Shown: one piece after another, positions 16,568 through 23,516 of the stretch
How positions within the stretch are numbered: the first letter of the stretch is position 1
Layout: each line of letters begins with the position of its first letter
Origin: Shimia aestuarii
GTDB taxonomy: Bacteria > Pseudomonadota > Alphaproteobacteria > Rhodobacterales > Rhodobacteraceae
DNA length: 64,000 nt
Direction: 5' to 3'
NCBI RefSeq assembly: GCF_900114635.1
Contig: NZ_FOTQ01000001.1
Coordinates: 248,001-312,000 of the forward strand
Position numbers and translations under genes: made by a program
Notes under the pieces: generated by a model
Told to the model about the DNA's origin: nothing
The model's database searches: none
The model's input: only the letters and a program-made list of their open reading frames with translations

Positions 16568-18090
16568 TGCTCTTCCTCCTGCAAAACCAGGGGCACAGGC
16601 GCCACGGTCAGATCATCCACCCGGAGCGGTCCGGTCGGCTTGGCCAACCGGTTGCGCACCACCCAGTAAAGCCGCTCGGACGCCCGCGTGATCGCTACAT
16701 AGGCCAGCCGTTTCCACAGGGGTTGCCCCGCCTCCACCCGCCCCATGCGCGCCGCCACGAACAGGTCAGGTGCAAAGACCTGCACGTTGTCCCATTGCGA
16801 CCCTTGCGCCTTGTGGATCGTCACCGCCGCCCCATGCAAAAACGTCGCCCCCATGCGCGCGGCATAGGGGATGAACGGCTCTTCCTCATCCGGAAGTTCG
16901 ATCTTGACGATCGACGCCGCGGATACGCGCGGATCTTCGGCGCCCATCACATGCAGACGCGAAAACCCCGGCTTGCGCCCCGGCCCCAAATAAATGACCT
17001 GTGCCCCCTTGATCAGCCCACGCGCCTCAAGGTCCAACCGCTTCTTGCGATGCTTGAGCGGCAGCTCGATCCCGTCGCAAATCAGCGGCTCTCCTTCGAG
17101 CAACGCGTCTTCCGGCGCGCCATGCACCTGCCGAAACGCATTGATCAGACGAATCCGCGTTGCGTTTCGCCAAACCAGAACCGGCGAGCGCGCCATCAGG
17201 TCCACCTCGACCCGCTGTGCCCAAACCACCCGGTCATCCTTGCGCGCTGTTTCTTCCACCATGCGCTCGAAATCGTGGAACTCAAGCTGCGGATCGCTCA
17301 GCGCATGGGCCAGATCAAGGATCGGGTTATCCGCGTCCTGCCTGTGAATCCGGTGCAGCATGTGCTTGGATTTCTCGGGCAGCTTGTCGAACACCATGGC
17401 ACCGGACTGGTTCACCGGCGCAAGCTGCGCCGGGTCGCCAAACAGAACCAGCGTCGAGAAAATCTCTTTCAGATCCTCGAATTGCTTGTCATCCAGCATC
17501 GAGCCTTCATCGACAAACCCGATATCGAGCGGCTCATCCCGCCGCTTCCAGCCAGTGATGAAATCCGACCCGCGCAAACCCGCCGCCGCCAAAGCACCGG
17601 GGATGGATTTATGCTGTTTGTAAAACGCCGCCGCGCGCTCGAGCGCCTCTTCGGTCAGCCCCTCGATCTCGGGCTGCTCGCCATTCCCGGCCAGCCAATC
17701 CGCGATCTTTTCGTATTCCGGGTCATAGACGGGGGTATAGATGATCCGGTGAATCGTCGTCGCCGGCACGCCCCGCATCCGCAAGACGCTGGCCGCCTTG
17801 TTGGTGGGGGCCAGAATCGCCAGCGTGCGCCGGTCCTTGCGCCTGCGCCCCTCGTAATCCCCCGACACGATGTCGACCCCGGCCTCGTCCAGTGCCTTGA
17901 CCAACTCGGCAAGTAACAGCGTTTTGCCAGATCCAGCCTTGCCCATCACCGCCGCGACCGCTTCCCGACCTTCCTGCGGTGGCGTCAGTATCCCCTCCTC
18001 GATGTCCACGCCAACATTGCGCAGCATCTCGGAGATAGAGTCATAGGCGTCTGCCTGATCATGGCTGAGGGTGAGCGCGTTTGGTGTCAT
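16564..18090 (-). CDS. RecD/Pif1-like superfamily 1 DNA helicase
   Basis: The 508-residue ATPase has Walker A GKAGSGKT near residues 50-57, a Walker B-like VDEGSM, motif III in FGDPAQLAPV, and the C-terminal UvrD_C_2 block HKAQGSQWDNV followed by YVAITRASERLYW. It is not RecD of RecBCD: the N-terminal RecD-specific domain is absent. It is a short standalone RecD2/Dda-like helicase, probably for recombination or replication repair. The first gene of a two-gene operon with the SDR. Confidence 0.88.
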   Translation of the reverse strand: MTPNALTLSHDQADAYDSISEMLRNVGVDIEEGILTPPQEGREAVAAVMGKAGSGKTLLLAELVKALDEAGVDIVSGDYEGRRRKDRRTLAILAPTNKAASVLRMRGVPATTIHRIIYTPVYDPEYEKIADWLAGNGEQPEIEGLTEEALERAAAFYKQHKSIPGALAAAGLRGSDFITGWKRRDEPLDIGFVDEGSMLDDKQFEDLKEIFSTLVLFGDPAQLAPVNQSGAMVFDKLPEKSKHMLHRIHRQDADNPILDLAHALSDPQLEFHDFERMVEETARKDDRVVWAQRVEVDLMARSPVLVWRNATRIRLINAFRQVHGAPEDALLEGEPLICDGIELPLKHRKKRLDLEARGLIKGAQVIYLGPGRKPGFSRLHVMGAEDPRVSAASIVKIELPDEEEPFIPYAARMGATFLHGAAVTIHKAQGSQWDNVQVFAPDLFVAARMGRVEAGQPLWKRLAYVAITRASERLYWVVRNRLAKPTGPLRVDDLTVAPVPLVLQEEEQ

Positions 18091-18132
18091 GGCGCGACCC
18101 TACAGCCGCGCCACGCCCTCTGCCAGCGCAGA

Positions 18133-18771
18133 TCAAGCGCTTTGTGCGAATTGCTCAACCTGATCGCTACCGAACGCTTCCTCGAACCAAGCGCGCGATT
18201 GCGCCGGGTCAATGCCTGCCCGCCGCGCCACCTTGGCGCGCGCCTCTTCCGTGAAGCTCCAGAGGCCAACGCTGATTTGTTCACGCCCCTGCCCTTCGGA
18301 CCCAAGCACCTCGGGCGACGAGCCGATCAGCCGGTAAATCCGCACCATGCGCGCATCGAACACACCCACGTAATGCTCGACCCCAAAACCGGTCATCACC
18401 TCGCCACCGCCCAGCATCAAGGCCGCTGCGGTGCGCGGTTCCGCATCCCGAGCCAGGCAGAACCGGGTGCATTCCCAGATCAACGGGCTTTCGATCCGCA
18501 CGCCATCGGTTAGGTGCAGGAAATGGTCGTTCACCATGCACGACCCAGTCGTCGGCAAAAGCCGCATCGACCCGCCATGGCCACCATCGGCCTTTTCCCA
18601 GATCACGTAAAGCGGGTTCAGCGCATCATATTCGTCGCGCTCTTCCCCCTTGTCATCGACGTGAACGTCCCATTCGAGACGCGTCTTGAACTGATCCGCA
18701 CGGTCACGGAACATGTCCCGTTTCAGCTTCGGAAACTTATGAAGATCATTGGCATAGATATAACGGAGCAT
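18133..18771 (-). CDS. luxI: Acyl-homoserine-lactone synthase (LuxI family)
   Basis: The 212-residue enzyme makes an N-acyl-homoserine lactone signal from S-adenosylmethionine and an acyl carrier. All invariant LuxI residues can be traced: Arg and Phe in FRDRADQF, Trp in LEWDV, Glu and the Asp pair in ERDEYD, Arg in GSMRLLP, Phe in DHFLHL, and Glu/Arg in WECTRF. Start at 18771 is set by an AAGGGA site. It follows luxR on the same strand, 88 bases away, with a dyad between them. The acyl chain cannot be predicted. Confidence 0.95.
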   Translation of the reverse strand: MLRYIYANDLHKFPKLKRDMFRDRADQFKTRLEWDVHVDDKGEERDEYDALNPLYVIWEKADGGHGGSMRLLPTTGSCMVNDHFLHLTDGVRIESPLIWECTRFCLARDAEPRTAAALMLGGGEVMTGFGVEHYVGVFDARMVRIYRLIGSSPEVLGSEGQGREQISVGLWSFTEEARAKVARRAGIDPAQSRAWFEEAFGSDQVEQFAQSA

Positions 18772-18831
18772 TCTGGCATCCCTTCCCTTTCGAGCAGAGA
18801 AACAAATAGAGAACATCCCTTAAAGCCATCC

Positions 18832-18853
18832 TAACGCTTGGCTCGGTGCGTTA
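18832..18853 (-). promoter_or_regulatory. Dyad upstream of luxI (lux-box candidate)
   Basis: TAACGC and GCGTTA are separated by ten bases, giving a 22-base dyad centred about 70 bases upstream of the luxI start. Size and position fit a LuxR-type operator, but the sequence is not close to the classical lux box, so this is only a candidate. Confidence 0.4.
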
Positions 18854-18859
18854 ACCTTT

Positions 18860-19579
18860 TCATATGACGATCAGGCCTCGACTGAGCGCCTTGGCGACCG
18901 CGTGGGTTGTATTGAGCGCCCCCAGCTTGAAGCGCGCGCTTTCGATATAGACCCGCAGCGTATGCTCTGAGATCGACAGTGTTTCAGCCACCTGTGCCCG
19001 GGAATAGCCAATCGCAATAAGCGTCATCGCGTCCACTTCGCGCGGCGACAGGGCGCGGGCCTGCTCCGGCGCGCGCCCCGGCTCGAATTCCAAAGCTTTC
19101 TGGTTGAACTCATGCGCGATCAGGATCAGATCGCGCCGGTTGGCATCCGTGAATGTGGCCCAAGTATCGTCGTCGCAATGGTGGCTGACCGTGAACAAGG
19201 CGAATTGACCGTTCGGTCCGCGGATCGGAATTGAAAACCCCTGATTGCCGACCCCGTGAGTGATGGCTTCGCGCTGAAACGCGCGCGCCGCCTTGCCAGA
19301 CCAGTCCAACCGCTTCCAGTCGACCGGATGAAATCGTTGAAAACACCCAACAATCACTGGATCCGTTCGGATGTAATCCTGCTCGATATAGCGGTCGCGC
19401 CAGGCGTCGGAATAAGTCCCGCAGCCGTATTGATCCCCATTGGCGCTGACCCAGTGATAGACCATGTGGTCGACACCGAAATGGTCTCTCAGCTCCTCGA
19501 TCGCGATTTGCAGCGCGTCAAGCTCTTGCGCGTGTTCCAACTCCTCCAGTATGTGTTCCCGTCGTTGCATCATCCCCAT
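18860..19579 (-). CDS. luxR: LuxR-family autoinducer-responsive regulator
   Basis: The 239-residue regulator has an N-terminal autoinducer-binding domain with YHWVSANGDQYGCGTYSD and the WxxxxxxYIxxDYIRTDPV pattern, and a C-terminal LuxR helix-turn-helix (ALSPREVDAMTLIAIGYS, then TLRVYIESARFKLGA). Several in-frame ATGs lie at 19579, 19573 and 19570; the first follows AGGGA by nine bases. Together with luxI it forms a cognate quorum-sensing pair in the R-then-I order. A 71-codon frame overlaps its 5' end, and a CtrA-type box lies upstream. Confidence 0.92.
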   Translation of the reverse strand: MGMMQRREHILEELEHAQELDALQIAIEELRDHFGVDHMVYHWVSANGDQYGCGTYSDAWRDRYIEQDYIRTDPVIVGCFQRFHPVDWKRLDWSGKAARAFQREAITHGVGNQGFSIPIRGPNGQFALFTVSHHCDDDTWATFTDANRRDLILIAHEFNQKALEFEPGRAPEQARALSPREVDAMTLIAIGYSRAQVAETLSISEHTLRVYIESARFKLGALNTTHAVAKALSRGLIVI

Positions 19580-19733
19580 GCCGCGCTGTCCCTGCCCTTT
19601 CAGCCATCGACACGATCTCGGTCGCGGCCACCAGCCTTGTATCATCCAGCTGGTCTGCCAATCCGTCCAAACCGTTCGCCTGAGCAAAGGTCCGTAAGTC
19701 CGCGAGAACGTCGAGTATCCAGTCGTATTTCAT
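19518..19733 (-). CDS. Small protein overlapping the luxR start
   Basis: A 71-codon frame begins at 19733, MKYDWILDVLADLRTFA, and runs into luxR in a different frame, overlapping its 5' end by about 60 bases. The first 45 residues look like a compact, acidic helical protein; the tail after AERAGTARHG looks like shadow of luxR. It is preceded only by a weak ribosome-binding site. No function is known to me. It would be translated just ahead of luxR and could couple to it. Confidence 0.55.
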   Translation of the reverse strand: MKYDWILDVLADLRTFAQANGLDGLADQLDDTRLVAATEIVSMAERAGTARHGDDATTGTHTGGVGTRARA

Positions 19734-19755
19734 ATTTGACTCTCGTTATCAGTGG

Positions 19756-19770
19756 TTAATGAAAGGTTAA
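19756..19770 (-). promoter_or_regulatory. CtrA-type box upstream of the luxR locus
   Basis: A perfect TTAA-N7-TTAA (TTAATGAAAGGTTAA) starts 23 bases upstream of the small frame that precedes luxR. This is the consensus full site for the cell-cycle regulator CtrA of alphaproteobacteria. In Rhodobacterales, CtrA and quorum sensing are known to be linked. Confidence 0.65.
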
Positions 19771-19884
19771 TACAAGCATAGCACGAGTGCCCCACGTTAA
19801 GATATTCACTGATTTTCTCTCCCCCGAAATGGTGAGGGATGGGATGGGCAAGGCTTTGAACTCAAACACAGCCGGTCTCAGAAC

Positions 19885-19921
19885 AAAAAACACCCCCGGA
19901 CCGCAACGCGATTCGGGGGTG
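19885..19921 (-). terminator. Terminator after ccr
   Basis: On the minus strand, CACCCCCG and CGGGGGTG form an 8-bp stem around a 15-base loop, followed by six T. It lies 38 bases after the ccr stop and faces luxR transcription. Confidence 0.9.
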
Positions 19922-19958
19922 ATTCGAAAGGGTGTGAACCCGCGCCTTTCGGCGTTCG

Positions 19959-21248
19959 TTACTTCTTGCCGGCTTCCAGCACGTCCTCAACAGTGCGCAG
20001 GCCGGTTTTCGGCGCCTGAACCAGAACAGCCATGTTGCCCGGCTTGTGCTCGTTGCGGAGCATCTTGGTGTGGGCTGCCGGGATCTCGTCCCAGGCAAAG
20101 ACTTCCGACATGCAGGGATCAAGACGGCGCTCGATCATCAGGCGGTTGGCCGAAGCAGCCTGTTTCAGGTTCGCGAAGTGCGAGCCCTGCAGGCGCTTCT
20201 GGTGCATCCACATGTAACGCACGTCAAAGGTTGTGTTAAAGCCGCTGGTACCGGCACAGATCACGACGATCCCGCCCTTTTTCACCACCAAGGTCGACAC
20301 CGGGAAGGTCGCCTCGCCCGGATGTTCGAATACCATGTCGACGCTCACGCCTTTGCCGGTGATGTCCCAGATCGCCTTGCCGAACTTGCGGGCTTCTTTC
20401 AGCCACTCGTTATACTCGGGGCTGTTCACCGTGGGCAGTTGGCCCCAGCAGTTGAAGTCCTTGCGGTTGATCACGCCCTTGGCGCCCTGATCCATCACGA
20501 ACTGGCGCTTGCTCTCGTCCGAGATCACACCAATCGCGTTGGCGCCCGCCGTGTTGGCCAGCTGGATCGCATAAGACCCCAGACCGCCCGAAGCACCCCA
20601 GACCAGAACGTTCTGACCGGGCCGCAATTCGTGCGGGTGGTGGCCGAACAGCATCCGGTAGGCGGTGGCCAGCGTTAGCGTGTAGCACGCGCTCTCTTCC
20701 CAGGTCAGGTGCTTGGGGCGCGGCATCAGCTGCTGGGCCTGCACCTTGGTGAACTGGGCAAACGAGCCGTCGCCGGTCTCATAGCCCCAGATCCGCTGCG
20801 TCGGAGAGAACATCGGGTCGCCGCCGTTGCATTCCTCGTCGTCACCGTCATCCTGGTTACAGTGAATGACAACCTCGTCGCCCACTTTCCAGTTCTTCAC
20901 CTTGTCGCCAACTTTCCAAACGATGCCCGAGGCATCGGAACCGGCGATGTGGTAATCTTGGCCATGCACGTCAAACGGCGAGATCGGCTTGCCGAGACCT
21001 GCCCAGACACCGTTATAGTTCACGCCTGCGGCCATCACGAGCACCAGAACCTCGTGGCTGTCCACTTCCCAGGTGTCCACAACTTCCATCTGGAACGACT
21101 GTTCCGGCTCGCCGTGGCGCTCACGGCGGATCGCCCAGGCGTACATCTGCTTCGGCACATGACCCAGCGGGGGCATTTCCCCGATTTCGTAAAGATCTTT
21201 CTTCGGCGCGTCGTACGCTGCAATGGCGCTATCGGTATCCAGAGCCAT
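19959..21248 (-). CDS. ccr: Crotonyl-CoA carboxylase/reductase
   Basis: The 429-residue enzyme carries out NADPH-dependent reductive carboxylation of crotonyl-CoA to ethylmalonyl-CoA, the defining step of the ethylmalonyl-CoA pathway for acetyl-CoA assimilation. It is a zinc-free MDR-superfamily protein with the cofactor motif WGASGGLGSYAIQ and the Ccr-specific segments GSDASGIVWKVGDKVK and CNGGDPMFSPTQRIWGYET. Length matches the family. AGGAGG precedes the start. The operon appears monocistronic, with a degenerate copy of the 16-base element shared with ecm and mcl2 in its leader. Confidence 0.97.
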   Translation of the reverse strand: MALDTDSAIAAYDAPKKDLYEIGEMPPLGHVPKQMYAWAIRRERHGEPEQSFQMEVVDTWEVDSHEVLVLVMAAGVNYNGVWAGLGKPISPFDVHGQDYHIAGSDASGIVWKVGDKVKNWKVGDEVVIHCNQDDGDDEECNGGDPMFSPTQRIWGYETGDGSFAQFTKVQAQQLMPRPKHLTWEESACYTLTLATAYRMLFGHHPHELRPGQNVLVWGASGGLGSYAIQLANTAGANAIGVISDESKRQFVMDQGAKGVINRKDFNCWGQLPTVNSPEYNEWLKEARKFGKAIWDITGKGVSVDMVFEHPGEATFPVSTLVVKKGGIVVICAGTSGFNTTFDVRYMWMHQKRLQGSHFANLKQAASANRLMIERRLDPCMSEVFAWDEIPAAHTKMLRNEHKPGNMAVLVQAPKTGLRTVEDVLEAGKK

Positions 21249-21271
21249 GATTGCCTCCTGTTAATGTCCTG

Positions 21272-21287
21272 TTTCGCCGCAACGCAG
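21272..21287. promoter_or_regulatory. Ethylmalonyl-pathway motif, ccr copy (degenerate)
   Basis: TTTCGCCGCAACGCAG matches 12 of 16 bases of the element found exactly upstream of ecm and mcl2, including all of GCCGCAA and GCAG. It lies 24-39 bases upstream of the ccr start codon. Confidence 0.45.
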
Positions 21288-21404
21288 AATCGCGGCGTCT
21301 GAAACATGGAATATCCACGGCCTTGTAATATTGCAACCACATTTGGGGTGATTTTGTAATTTTATGACCCAGCGGTTGCAGAAAATTCTGCTGCACCTGC
21401 AAAA

Positions 21405-22763
21405 TCACATCAAAAGATGCCGGATCGAGTTCGCATAAAAGGCCAACGCCTGCGTTTGCTCCGGGTTCACCCGGTAACAGCCTTCGCATCTGAGAATCAT
21501 GCGACGTTCTTCAAGCGTGCGCAGCCCGACCTCGACCGCATAGCTCATGTCATCGCGCGGCAGGTGCACATGCGCCTTGTTGAGCTTGATCACCCACGTC
21601 GCGAAAGCGGCCTCGATCGCCGCGCGCGACAGCGGGTTCTCACCATCCTCGATGATCGCCGCGACCAATGGCACCGGGAGCACCGGCACGACCGAATTGA
21701 TCCGGTGCATCAGTTCCTCGGCCAATGGTTCGGCGATGTCGCCGACATGATGCGCGGCAAAGGTTTTGAGCGACAAGGGATGCCCAAAGCTCACCGCCGC
21801 ATAGCCGAACTTGTGATACTTGCCCCGGATTCTCAACCAGATCTGCTTGAGGAAGAAACCCGAGATCACGCTGATACGCGCATGGAACCCACGCCCGTTG
21901 CGCGCCAGCGCCTCAAGCAGGATGCGATCTTCCAGTACCCGATCATAGTTCAGTGCCACCGGCACGAACACCACGTCGCGCGCCTCCGGATCAAACCCGT
22001 CGGTGATGTATTTCAACAATCCCATCTTTGGCTCTTGCGGCGCCCCGTCCAGACTCAGCCGCCCCTCGGGGAACATCGCCTGCGTCACCCCGCCCTGCGT
22101 GGCCAGCCGCACATAGGCCGCCAGCACCTTGCGATAGAGCGTATTGCGTGATTTGCGCCGGATGAAATAGGCGCCCATTGCCTTGATCAGTCGGCTGAGC
22201 GGCCAGACCCGTGCCCATTCCCCCACCGCATAGGCCAGCGCCGAGCGTTCGGCAGCAAGATATGTCACGAGCACATAATCCATGTTGCTGCGATGGTTCA
22301 TCACGAAAACCACCGTCGCGTCCGTCGGGATATGTTTAAGCCCCGACTCATCAAAATGTCCCAGCCGCACCCGGTAAAGCGCCGTGCTCAGGAACCTGGC
22401 AAGCCTGATCGCCACCCCGAAATAGGCCGAGGCCGAAAAGGACGGTACGATCTCCCGCGCATAGCGCTTGGCCTCTTCAAAGGCGACGTTTTCGGGAATG
22501 CCCTGCTCGGCGGCATGATCGGCCACCGCCTGTGCCACGTCGGGCTGATAGATCAGCCGCTGGATCATGTCATAACGCCGCGCCAGCTTGAACGGCTCGA
22601 TCGGACGCTCAAGCCGCGTATTAAGCTGCGCAACGGCTTTCTCCATCCGGCGCCGGAAAAACCAGCGCACCGAGGGGAAAAGCAGGTGACTTGCCGCCGT
22701 GACCGCTGCAAACAGCAGGATCAGGACAAAAAGCCAAAGGGGAAGTTCTACGGTCGAGCCCAT
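21405..22763 (-). CDS. PlsB-like glycerolipid acyltransferase
   Basis: The 452-residue protein has an N-terminal membrane helix and a PlsC/PlsB acyltransferase domain with the NHRSNMD catalytic block (HX4D) near residues 155-162 and the FPEGRLSLDG substrate motif. A long C-terminal extension resembles PlsB-type glycerol-3-phosphate acyltransferases. It probably acylates glycerol-3-phosphate or a related acceptor in the inner membrane. ATG at 22763 is preferred to a TTG five codons upstream. It lies between ccr and ecm, but a metabolic link is not evident. Confidence 0.8.
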   Translation of the reverse strand: MGSTVELPLWLFVLILLFAAVTAASHLLFPSVRWFFRRRMEKAVAQLNTRLERPIEPFKLARRYDMIQRLIYQPDVAQAVADHAAEQGIPENVAFEEAKRYAREIVPSFSASAYFGVAIRLARFLSTALYRVRLGHFDESGLKHIPTDATVVFVMNHRSNMDYVLVTYLAAERSALAYAVGEWARVWPLSRLIKAMGAYFIRRKSRNTLYRKVLAAYVRLATQGGVTQAMFPEGRLSLDGAPQEPKMGLLKYITDGFDPEARDVVFVPVALNYDRVLEDRILLEALARNGRGFHARISVISGFFLKQIWLRIRGKYHKFGYAAVSFGHPLSLKTFAAHHVGDIAEPLAEELMHRINSVVPVLPVPLVAAIIEDGENPLSRAAIEAAFATWVIKLNKAHVHLPRDDMSYAVEVGLRTLEERRMILRCEGCYRVNPEQTQALAFYANSIRHLLM

Positions 22764-22828
22764 GGGCAACTCTTGCAATGCAACGCGGCAAGGTAAATAT
22801 CAAAACGCATGAAAAACAGGCAGCCCCC

Positions 22829-23422
22829 ATGCACGCGCTAACGATCACCCGTGGCTTTTGCGAAACAGAACGGGACACCGTGGCCCGTCTCTATTGGGAT
22901 GCCTTTTCGGGCAAGCTTGGCCCCGTGATGCGCCCGCGCGCGCGCGCGCTCGCGTTCTTCACTTCTGTCCTCGACCCGGAATTCGCCCTGACCGCCCGCG
23001 ACGACACCGGCACTCTGCTGGGGGTTGTCGGTTTCAAGACGGCCTCCGGCGCGCTGGTCGGCGGGTCCTTGCGTGACATGGCCCAGGTCTATGGCTGGGT
23101 CGGTGCGCTTTGGCGCGCGAGCGTGCTCTCCCTGCTGGAACGCGACACCGTTACCGATACCCTTCTTTTGGACGGGATATTTGTCGCCCCCGAGGCGCGC
23201 GGGCGCGGGGCGGGGACCGCGCTGCTCACCGCCATCAAGGCCGAAGCCCGCGACCGAGGTCTCTCCTTCGTCCGGCTGGACGTCATCGATTCCAACCCGC
23301 GCGCCCGTGCCCTTTACGAACGCGAAGGTTTTGTCGCAGGCGAAACCGAGCATATCGGCCCTTTGCGACATATCTTTGGCTTCAGAAGCGCGACGAAGAT
23401 GGTATGTGTGGTCGCAGCATAA
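22829..23422 (+). CDS. GNAT family N-acetyltransferase
   Basis: The 197-residue protein has the acetyl-CoA loop VAPEARGRGAGTALL and the NPRARALYEREGF helix of GNAT enzymes. The acceptor is unknown. ATG at 22829 is chosen; the ribosome-binding site is weak. It is divergent from the acyltransferase gene and lies 94 bases before ecm on the same strand, with the ecm promoter elements beginning at its stop codon. Confidence 0.83.
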   Translation: MHALTITRGFCETERDTVARLYWDAFSGKLGPVMRPRARALAFFTSVLDPEFALTARDDTGTLLGVVGFKTASGALVGGSLRDMAQVYGWVGALWRASVLSLLERDTVTDTLLLDGIFVAPEARGRGAGTALLTAIKAEARDRGLSFVRLDVIDSNPRARALYEREGFVAGETEHIGPLRHIFGFRSATKMVCVVAA

Positions 23423-23436
23423 TTGCCGCAATGCAG
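23421..23436. promoter_or_regulatory. Ethylmalonyl-pathway motif, ecm copy
   Basis: AATTGCCGCAATGCAG contains the perfect palindrome ATTGC-C-GCAAT. It overlaps the GNAT stop codon and ends four bases before the ecm -35 hexamer. The identical 16 bases occur upstream of mcl2 at 42096. Confidence 0.65.
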
Positions 23437-23440
23437 CGAA

Positions 23441-23470
23441 TTGACTTGCACATGATATTTCGCATATCTA
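23441..23470 (+). promoter_or_regulatory. Candidate ecm promoter
   Basis: TTGACT at 23441-23446 is followed by CATATC (16-base spacer) or TATCTA (18-base spacer). The position fits a leader of about 40 bases before the ecm start. Confidence 0.55.
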
Positions 23471-23516
23471 CGCTCTGACGCAACAATATTGCCCAACCGA
23501 TTCATGAGGACGCTCC

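Noticed and set aside
22838-23431. Minus-strand frame over the GNAT gene
   Set aside because: Shadow of a plus-strand gene with intact acetyl-CoA motif.
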